DNA from: Guillardia theta CCMP2712
Lineage: Eukaryota > Cryptophyceae > Pyrenomonadales > Geminigeraceae
Direction: 5' to 3'
Assembly: GCF_000315625.1 (NCBI RefSeq)
Contig: NW_005434664.1
Coordinates: 719,174-771,020, forward strand
DNA: 51,847 nucleotides
Below, piece by piece: positions 44,272-51,847 of this stretch. Within the stretch, counting starts at the first letter, position 1. Each line of letters opens with the position of its first letter. The position numbers were made by a program, and so were the translations under genes. The notes beneath the pieces were generated by a model. The model searched no databases. It had not been told where the DNA came from and worked only from the letters and a program-made list of their open reading frames with translations.

Positions 44272-44722
44272 ATGCAGAATCCAAATGGACATAACTCGCC
44301 TCGACTGATTCGTGTAGCTTCTGAGCCCGTGTGGCAATATGTGGTGGACAAGGAGGAGACTGCGTCTCCGCGACCCCTGTGCTCGACCTTGCGGAGAAAC
44401 TCATCCTCGCCCTCGTTATACGCGTCAGTCTTGGAAGCTCGAATGAAGCTGGCAGAGCTCAAGGCAAATGTCCCAAAGAAGGAATGCGAGAAGATGCAAG
44501 TTGAGGAGAAACCTGCAGTACATGCGACTGGCGATGGCTTCTGCCGAGAGTGACTTGTGCCTTCAAAGAAAGCTGTTGGTGGTTCATGAGCTCGTGCGGC
44601 CGCATCGGCAGATTCCGTGGAGCCTTGTCGTCTCCAAAGTTGGTCAAGTTTTCGGACTGAGTTCCATTTCGACATTGATACTCCCAGAGGCCGTCCGGCA
44701 ATTGTCAGCAGCACGACGATGA
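44272..44722 (+). CDS. Small protein of unknown function
   Basis: Two exons, 44272-44469 and 44519-44722, with a 49-nt GT-AG intron; 133 aa. The joint reads KLAELKAN/YMRLAMASAES and turns two weak open frames into one continuous helical protein. The N-terminal half is Ser/Pro/basic; the C-terminal half is amphipathic helix with VHELVRPHRQIPWSLV and FGLSSISTLILPEAVRQL. No domain or targeting signal is recognised. It runs convergent to the RCC1-like gene, 158 bp from its stop. Confidence 0.55.
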
Positions 44723-44880
44723 CTCATAGAGTTTCTTGATGTATCAGTAAGACATAGATTACTAGTTATCCCATAAAGATGGTTTCATGTACAAGTGAGT
44801 TTCATTCCTCCTTGAAAGCGTGAGGGCAAACCCTCGTGTCTTTTGGCGACCAGTCACGGCTGAACATGAACGGCAACGGT

Positions 44881-47390
44881 CTACGATTCTTGGAGACCAG
44901 GGTTCTCCAGTCTGCTGAGGGCTGCCGCCAGTGCATGCTTACCACAGCTCATCTGTGTCAAATTCCGATCGTCTTGTGTCCGATCAGCTTGGAGGGCTGC
45001 ATGCTTGGCAGGGGTTGACGCACTGAAAGTCAAAAAGTGCGTCAGATTGGAAAGACTTCATGCAGCAGCGGCGGCGGCGGCAGAGGAGGAGCAGGAGGAG
45101 GAGCAGGAGGTTACAGGGAGGGAGGAAATGAGAGAGGAGGAAGCTGAGAAACTTGGAGCCAGGGAGGATGGCCATGGATGGATCAAGAGAAAGGCCCCAG
45201 CAAAGTCTCACCGCAGGAACGACTGTGATCCCATCCGGGACGTTGGTGGCGAAGTCTCCCCTCCAGCAGCTCACCAGGCCGTCAACAGCGTCAGTGATGC
45301 AGGCATGCTCCATGGGCGAGTCAGCAATGGAAGGCCATGAGCCTCGAACGGGGCTGAAGGCTCACCGAGTGTCCGACGGCAATGCTGCTGCGCTCGCGGA
45401 CGACGCTTCCTGGCTTGGGGTTGACATGCCCGCTGAAGTTTCCGAAGCAGACGAGGAAGCCGATCCCGTCCTCGATGCCTGCCTGATCCACCCGGAGCGC
45501 GCAGGTGTAGCTCATCCCACAAGAGAGCTGGACGAACTTCTGGCCCAACCTGCATTGCTCACAGTGAAACCTCATCACGCCTCCTGCCGCCAGTCACTCA
45601 CGTCAGGGCGGGAGGAGCAGCCTGCCCGTACTCATTCGATCCCCTGCGCGGCATGAAGCATCAGTCAGCCCCTTCACGACAACAAGAGGGACGTCAGGCC
45701 CACCAGCATATGATCTCTGACTTCTCGTGGGTTATGGCACAAGTGTGTTGTGCTCCCGATGAAACCTGAAGGATTCAAAAGCGCATCTCAGCCCATCGGT
45801 CGATTATCGTCTTGAGCTTTAGCTACATGCGACACAAGCAGGTCCTGCGGCGCGTCCGTTTGGTTGAATTGGTTGGAGCCCCAGCATCTCAGTCGACCAT
45901 AGGAGGAGGAGAAGCCACCTGGCAGTGCGCAAGGAGGTGAGAAGGTGAGGAGAGAAGATGAAGCAGTGGAGGAGAGTAGGAAGAGAGATGGAGAGAAGGC
46001 GGGTTCATTGGAGGAGAAGGAGAGGGGAGGAGAAATTCTGTTCACTCACCACTGGATACGATTGCACAGGTGTGATGCAGCCCACATGATATCGCGATGA
46101 CTCCAACGTTGCTTGTCCACCCTGAGCAAAGACAAAGTCAAGAGCTTGCTTAGACGGGACGATAACCGCCTTGCAAGCTCACTCACCCTTCTGCAAGTCG
46201 TCCGGCACGATAGACTGGTTGAAGTTGTTGGCCCCGAAGCAGGAGACCGTTCCGTCAATCCACACCACACAAGTGTGGATGCCACCTGTTGCAGTCCATC
46301 AGGATGACGTGCGGGTCGTTCAAGTTGGCCATGGCACAACAGACCAGCCGAGATGAGCACCGGAAGCTTGTTCAGGTAGAGGGAAGACGCAGGGGCGGAG
46401 GAGCACGTATTATCTGGTATGTCACTTGTCAAAAAAGACTTCATGGTGATCGAGGAACGAGGGACCAAACTCGCTGCAGGAGAGCATGAGATGAGCTGCG
46501 AGGTTCGGAGGAGCTTGCCCGAACGCGTTGCTCCCCCAGCAGTAAATGTTGGCTGCGATGCTCATTCATGAGGACCAGACTGAGTCCTCCCGGCACAACC
46601 TCACCTCTCGTCAGCTCGAACGGCTGGTCCTTTGCTTGAATCGTCCTGTTCAGGCACTGCAAGCTTGCGGAGTTAGAAGACGCCCGATGGCCCAAGTAGA
46701 CGAGCACCTGCCCCCTGCCCACCTTGCAAGTCTGGTATGACACGGCACTGGCTGCGATCAGGGCAGCATCGTCAGAGCAGATCCTTGCGTCATAAATCCC
46801 TCCGAGACAAGACGTGATCTGCGTCTTTGTTCCTATCCCGCAGGAGTGTCGAGATCCGCAGGAAATCTGAACTCGAGCCAGTGAGTCGAACAGACCCAGG
46901 TCGAGGATGGCAGGGTAGACTGAAGAAAAGAAAGCAGAGCAGAGCAGAGCAGAGCAGAGCAGAGCAGAGCAGAGCGGAAGAGCAGAGCAGAGCAGAGCGG
47001 AAGAGCAGAGCAGTGAGGGACTCCTGCAGCGCACCTGTGCAAAGGGGATCCCCGTTGGAGCTTCGAGTTGCCCGAACTCATTCCATCCCCAGCACGTCAC
47101 GCTGGCGGACCCGCTCGACCAGTTCCTTGCGCACGAGTGGTACGGACCAGCTGCGACGAGGTTCGCAAGAGTCTGTCGCATGCCAAGTCATCATCGCCCA
47201 TGGCCATTCGCCATCGTCAGTCCAGTGCGACTGGCGCAACGCGGCAACAAACCTGCCTGCAGGTAGGAGCGGTGGAGAAGGCGTCCACCCAGACCGAATG
47301 GAGGAGGAAGCCCAGCAGCAGGAGGAGGAAGGAGAAGGGAGGAGGCTGGAGGAGAAGGAGTACACTCTCAGACTGTCTCTTCGCTCTCAT
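44881..47390 (-). CDS. Secreted RCC1-like (CWG-repeat) beta-propeller protein
   Basis: Twelve exons: 47253-47390, 47035-47172, 46605-46866, 46466-46552, 46187-46285, 46050-46121, 45827-45918, 45704-45765, 45602-45643, 45366-45549, 45212-45307, 44881-44952; 1344 nt, 447 aa, all joints in frame. The N terminus is basic then strongly hydrophobic (FSFLLLLLGFLLHSVWVDA), a signal peptide. The rest alternates CWG-type strands (TCWGWNEFGQ, YCWGSNAFGQ, RCWGSNQFNQ, ICWGSNEYGQ) with Cys/His-Thr-Cys strands (SCGSRHSCGIG, GGIHTCVVW, SCGLHHTCAI, SSGAQHTCAI, SCGMSYTCAL, GKHALA), about six to seven blades of an RCC1/BLIP-II-like propeller. The many Cys fit an extracellular, disulphide-bonded fold. This is not the nuclear exchange factor RCC1; role unknown. 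The last intron (259 nt) is the least certain; without it the protein would end at 44984 with a short Cys-rich tail. Confidence 0.82.
46930..47012. repeat. (AGAGC)n repeat in an RCC1-like gene intron
   Basis: GAGCA-type pentamers, interrupted twice by GGAAGAGC, occupy the middle of intron 46867-47034 (168 nt). Confidence 0.9.
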
Positions 47391-47504
47391 CCTTGTACCA
47401 TCACACCTCCTAGCGTGACTGCCAGCATGTCCGCACTGGAGCGTGACGGCAATGGCAGTTGCCAAGTTGACTGGCCATTACACTGGTGACTAAAAATGTT
47501 TGCT

Positions 47505-48095
47505 ACTGACCCGGAGTCACCGGCCCGGCGGCGGCCCGGCCCGGCACGGGAGTCCGATCAGTGACCGTCAGGCCCGGCGGCCGCTGAGCTCTCGCCTCGC
47601 CGGCCCGGGCCGGGCCACCGTGCACTGCGGCAGCCCCCGACTTAACCTTCGGGTTCACTCAGTCACGGGGGCGGTCACGCAAGTTGAAGGCCGGCCGCCC
47701 CGATCAGATCCGACGGCCAGCGCCGGGGCGGCCGGGCCGCCGCCACGTGACTCGCCTGGGGCCGCCGCGGACTCGGGCCTCGGAGTCGGTCTGTCCCGAG
47801 TTCGGGCCTGGCACCGTGAGTCACCGACTCAGGCTCGGCCGACTCACTTAGTCATCGGACGGTACTGGCAGTGTCCGGGACCGTGATGGATCATTCACGG
47901 CCTTGGCCGCGGCCGCCGCGCTGCCTCGGGCGGGCCGGGCCGTGCCTGGCCGGCCGGGCGGCACCGTCACTGAGCTTCAGCCGCGGCACTCAGTCCGGCC
48001 CGGCTGCCGCCGCGGCCCGGCCGTTCGAGTCCGATACGGTCGCCGATGCCCGGTCCGATCAGTGACGGGAGTCACTCAGGCTGCCGAGAACTGAA
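47505..48095. repeat. GC-rich palindromic island E
   Basis: About 590 bp of GGCCCGG, CCGGGCCGGGCC, GACTCGG, CCGAGT and GGCCGCGG words in the same style as islands A-D. The right edge meets a T-rich stretch (48110-48150) and then GGGGGTAC and GGGTAC words at 48190-48360. No gene or RNA structure is identified. Confidence 0.75.
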
Positions 48096-49138
48096 GTTTG
48101 TCTTGTACTCTTTTTTTTCTTTTTTTCTTTTTTCTTTGTTTTTTTTTCCAAGAGGTTTCCAGGACGATCCGTCTCCTTGGGGTTTATTTTGTGGGTGAGC
48201 AATTTTGTTGGGGTGGGGGTACTCAAATAGAAGGTGGGTACTTCAAGTACCTACCCTTTTAGACACAATATTTCTTTTTGAAGTATGGGTACCTATTTGG
48301 ATGGAGGGGGTTATATACGAATTCGCAATTGCATGAGAAGGTAGGGTACATGATTTCTTCGGGATTATGAAGGGATTGTTGACCCAGGATAAATCTAACA
48401 AATAATCGAACAAATGGAGGGTAAACGGTATCAATCTTTAGTGAAACCGAAAGGGTGCTTGTCTTACAAAAGCTGTTCATCAGTACGAAATTGGTACAGC
48501 GATAAATGAAATTCTCACACAAATCCTTGGAATAGTATCAGTGATATTTTCCAAACAGCGATAATTTGCCTCATATATTTTGCAGTCGCAGCGCAATCCA
48601 CTGCAGGATGCAGGAAGTTGCAGCGACGCTGGACGGAGGAAAGGAGGAGGAGGAGAAAGAGGAGGAGAAGGAGAGCAGAAGGAAGGTAGGGATGAGGCTA
48701 GAAATGAGGTGGTAGAAGCAAGGAAGGGGGAAAAGACATGAAAGTAGGGTTGCATTTTGCGAAGAATCTACGAGGTGCTATGGAGTTAGGAAAATGGAGA
48801 GCTTAGAATGAAGATTCGAGGGATAACCCTCCCACCTCGCTTCCATGCTCTGCTCCTCCTCTGCTTTTTCCTCCGTCCCTCGTTGCTGCGACTTCCTGCT
48901 GCATCCTGCCGTGGATTGCAGATGCGAAAACAACATTGCTGAAATGTATGTTGGTGTCGGGGACATGCAGAAATGTATTCTTGTGTTCGAATGTACTTTT
49001 TGCTCCGAAGCAGCAGAAAATCCCCTGACTCCCCCGTTCGTATCCCATTAGTATGACCCCGTAATGACATGAGATCTTTTTTTCTATTGAACTCTCAACC
49101 ATCTTGACGGGAGCTCGCAGGTCAATCCTTCAACACCC
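48096..49138. other. Intergenic region before the PRPP-synthetase-like gene
   Basis: 48110-48150 is a poly-T stretch. 48190-48360 carries GGGTACC words, and 48400-49100 is ordinary sequence without motif-bearing frames. A CAG acceptor at 49118-49120 precedes the first recognised exon, so a 5'-UTR exon or another coding exon may lie here. Confidence 0.4.
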
Positions 49139-51847
49139 ATGAAATCTGTGTACGCAGAAATCCCTGACCGGCATTATCAGATCATTGCGCACCCTGTATG
49201 TTTTCCGTGCTCTTGCACCGCACCAACGGCCGCTGACTGGATGTTTCCCAGGCGCAAGAAGAATTAGCGTTGAGACTAGTCAAGCATGACCCCAAAAGGT
49301 TCACCTACCATCCCACGGTGCCTGCGGCTCCCCTGCAGCGGCTGGGAGTGACGAGAGCTGCTGGCAGAATTGGTCCAAGTTCAAGGACGGGACGGACAAC
49401 ATTGAAGTGGGTAAGGCAGAAGAGTTGTTTCGAGTCGGGATGCCTCCTTGTGATGTAAGATGCAGGTGGTTTCAATCCTGTAAACTACATCCGAGGGGCG
49501 CATGTCCTCTTTCTCGCCTCCTTCCACAACAACGACGTCACCCTAAGCCAATTCCACGTACTGCGCGGCAGCTTCTCGGCCCGCGGAGGAGGAGAAGGAA
49601 GGGAGCTAATCGCTGCCTGCAGGTCTTGAACATGCTCTGCGAGTCCTTCGTCGAGACTATGGTGATATGCCGCGCGCGCCTGCGTTCATCCATGTGCACG
49701 TTGGGAGGAGCAGCATGAAAGCAGAACACCTCACATGCTCCTCTGCTGATCTGTGTTGTTCCTCCTGTCTCCTTCCCCTTCCCTCCCTCTGCCCCCTCCC
49801 CTCGTCTTCCCCCCCCTAACTTTTCCCCGCATGTGGAGCTGTGCCCCTCTCCCCCCTGCTTCTGCGTGTGAGATTGCAATTCTGCAGTGCGTTATCTTGC
49901 CTTACTGGCCATTTGGCACAACACCCATTGATCTACCTCGAGACCCTGTCCTCTCCAAAACGCCTCAGCAGTTGACTTCTCCTCACAACTTCAAGCTCGG
50001 TAGAGACTTTCTTCATCTTCCTGACATTTTCTTCTTGCTCCTCCTTCTCCTCCTCCTGCGTCGCTGTGGCTGTCCGCTGAGAAGACGGTGGCTCTTCCGT
50101 ACTATCCGACAGGAACCATGGAGAGGGTGGTGCGGGAAGGGCAGGTTGCAACAGCAAGTAATACATCTCCTCCTCCTCCTCCCTCCATCCTCCTCCCTCC
50201 ATCCTCCTCCTTCTTCTCCTCCCTCCATCCTCTATCCTCCCCCCCCCTCCCCATCCTCTTTTCCTCCTCCTCCCTCTATCCTCCTCCTCCTCTCCCTTCT
50301 CCTCCTCCTCTCCCTCCTCCTCCTCCCATCCTCGTACTTCTCTCGCTTTTGTCTTGCCTCTCTCCGTATCTCCTTCGGGCTTTGCACGCCTCCTCCCCTT
50401 TCTTTCCTCTCCCCTCGCTTCCATTTCTTGGGCTTGTTTCCTCTCAGTTCCCCATACTTGCTTCTTGTTGTTCCCTTGCTTACGGCTGATGCCCAGGCAC
50501 GCTTGCTCGTCTCTTCTCCAACCTTCCAAGAGTCGGAAAGCCAATCAGAGTGATGGTGTACGACCTCCACACCCTGCAGGTTGGAGGACGAGGGGGAGGA
50601 GGGGGAGCTAGGAGGATCAAGAGCAGGAGTGAGAGGAGAATGATCAACAGAGGAGGAAAAAGAGGGGAGGAGGAGGATGCTATCAAATGGACGACGACTG
50701 TTTGCTGATTTATATCTTCTGCGCAGAATCGATTCTACCTCAGCGGCAACGCTCTTGCTAGCTTGCACACAGCAATTCCCCTGCTGGTGAGGATGACAAG
50801 GGCATGGCAGAGGAAGCAGGGGAGGGGAAGCAGGGAACGGCAGGGTGAGAGAGGGGCTAAGAGCAAGGAGAACGTGAAAGGGTCGAGGAGATCAAGTTGA
50901 AAGCGCAGCAAGCCGGGGGGGGGGGGGTAGAAACGTTTACAGAGGGGAAGAGGGGAAAGTGTACCATGTCGAGGATGTGGTCGCTGACATCTGTTTCAGA
51001 TCAACGAGTTGCGCAGCCCGGAAAGCAAGATATCTTGCATCGCATTCCCAGATGAAGGTGCCCCCTCCTCCCCCTTCCCCGTTTTCCTCCCCCTCGCCCT
51101 CCCTCTTTTTCTCTCCTTTCTCTTCTCTCTCCTTCTTCCCACCTGTCTGCCAGGGTCTCCTTTCCCTTGTCCCTGGAGACTTTCTCGTCACCTCAACCTG
51201 CTTTCCGTGAGTTGCTGCCTCCTCACTCGTTTTCCTCCTTGACAGGTGCCTGCAAACGCTTCTCCACGCTCTTCAGCACTGAGTTCCCTGACTGGCCAGT
51301 AGTGACATGCGGAAAGGTTGAAAACACAGAGATGTTCTTCTCAATATCCATTCTTCACGATCGACACTCGATTCTCATTCCTTCATCCTTGTACCACTAT
51401 TGAATCTCTCCCTCCCCCTTTCCCTGTCCATCCCCTTCTCTCCCTCTCCCTCTCCCTCTCCCTCTCCCTCTCCATCTCCCTCTCCCTCTCCCTCTCCCTC
51501 TCCCTCTACCTCTCCCTCTCCCTCTCCCTCTCCCTCTCCCTCTCCCTCTCCCTCTCCCTCTCCCTCTCCCTCTCCCTCTCCCTCCACACACAGACACTGA
51601 TCCTCCTCTCTACCACATGTTGACCCTTGCACTGCATCCTTCTCACTTCCTCACCCTTCATATCCCTCCCATGCCGCTCATCTCCTCTGACTTTGTTACA
51701 AGATTCGAGATGGCGATCGGCGTGTTGTGACCATTCAAGATGGCGATCCCAAAGACCGACACGTCATCATCGTAGACGACCTAGTTCAGGTAAGCCCTCC
51801 TCCCTCCTCCCCTTCTTCCCCCCTTCCCCTCTCCCTCTCCTCTCCTC
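49139..51847 (+). CDS. PRPP-synthetase-like protein, 3' end outside window
   Basis: Eleven exons seen: 49139-49195, 49252-49317, 49368-49410, 49466-49557, 49623-49661, 50085-50157, 50497-50579, 50727-50786, 51000-51057, 51246-51316, 51703-51789; 243 codons, then a GTAAGC donor at 51790. The order of motifs matches the class of ribose-phosphate diphosphokinases exemplified by plant PRS3/PRS4: NWSKFKDGTDNI, YIRGAHVLFLASF, TVALPYYPTGTMERV, REGQVATA, VMVYDLHTLQNRFYL, CIAFPDEGACKRF, IRDGDRRVV and RHVIIVDDLVQ, the start of the PRPP-binding loop. The enzyme makes PRPP from ribose-5-phosphate and ATP. The ATG at 49139 gives an N terminus as short as in those plant proteins. Three later introns are long because of pyrimidine repeats. 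An extra LPYWPFGT-encoding exon candidate lies at 49888-49999. Confidence 0.88.
50160..50345. repeat. CTCCTC-rich simple repeat in a PRPP-synthetase intron
   Basis: Imperfect CTCCTCCT/CCATCCTCC runs fill the first half of the 339-nt intron 50158-50496. Confidence 0.85.
51420..51585. repeat. (CTCTCC)n microsatellite in a PRPP-synthetase intron
   Basis: About 25 CTCTCC/CCCTCT hexamers, with a few substitutions, occupy the 386-nt intron 51317-51702. This is the longest pure simple repeat in the window. Confidence 0.95.

Noticed and set aside
45005-45656. Plus-strand frames of 111 and 167 codons
   Set aside because: They are antisense to well-supported exons and a repeat-rich intron of the RCC1-like gene on the minus strand.
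1-51847. tRNA or rRNA genes
   Set aside because: No cloverleaf with a paired acceptor stem and GGTTCRANTC box, and no rRNA core sequence, was recognised by eye; a covariance-model search would settle this.

Overview
The window reads as nuclear DNA of a unicellular eukaryote, most likely an alga. Nearly every gene is cut by many short GT-AG introns, commonly 42-65 nt, which were placed by keeping family motifs and reading frame continuous across them. Exon sums are multiples of three in all complete models except two flagged frame breaks. The style (GC-moderate, intron-dense, polypyrimidine-rich introns, small intergenic spaces) would fit a cryptophyte such as a Guillardia relative. That is inference, not something the sequence proves.

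Layout, left to right. 1-913: a 31-bp repeat array and purine-rich sequence. 914-6467 (-): giant coiled-coil protein with a C-terminal GAF domain. 6660-8300: GC-rich island and C-rich tract. 8660-9886 (+): membrane-anchored alpha-carbonic-anhydrase-like protein, tail to tail with 10164-11469 (-), an apyrase. 13333-13574 (+): orphan terminal exons. 13731-14144 (-): HIT protein. 15362-17077 (+): TFIIS, 34 bp from the end of 17112-18589 (-), a helical-repeat protein. 18955-22480: second GC island and gene-poor DNA. 22624-23136 (+): small Ser-rich protein with a TATA box. 26053-28447 (-): protein kinase-PP2C fusion. 30478-32702 (+): 13-exon protein with an HTH-like segment, facing 33045-34363 (-), a membrane protein. 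34385-37500: C-rich tracts and a third GC island. 37540-38660 (+): VDAC. 38856-40781 (-): URC1-type GTP cyclohydrolase II-like enzyme. 41200-43540: C-rich tracts and fourth island. 44272-44722 (+): small unknown protein. 44881-47390 (-): secreted RCC1-like protein. 47505-48095: fifth island. 49139 to the right edge (+): PRPP-synthetase-like gene, cut by the window end.

The genes are housekeeping and signalling functions with no operon logic: transcription elongation (TFIIS), mitochondrial outer-membrane traffic (VDAC), nucleotide metabolism (PRPP synthase-like, URC1-like, apyrase, HIT) and phospho-signalling (kinase-PP2C). Most neighbours are convergent or divergent. The most unusual features are non-genic. 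Five GC-rich palindromic islands of about 0.6-1.1 kb, each near tracts of an ACCCCTACC-like motif, recur between genes and contain no transposase, RNA gene or credible ORF.
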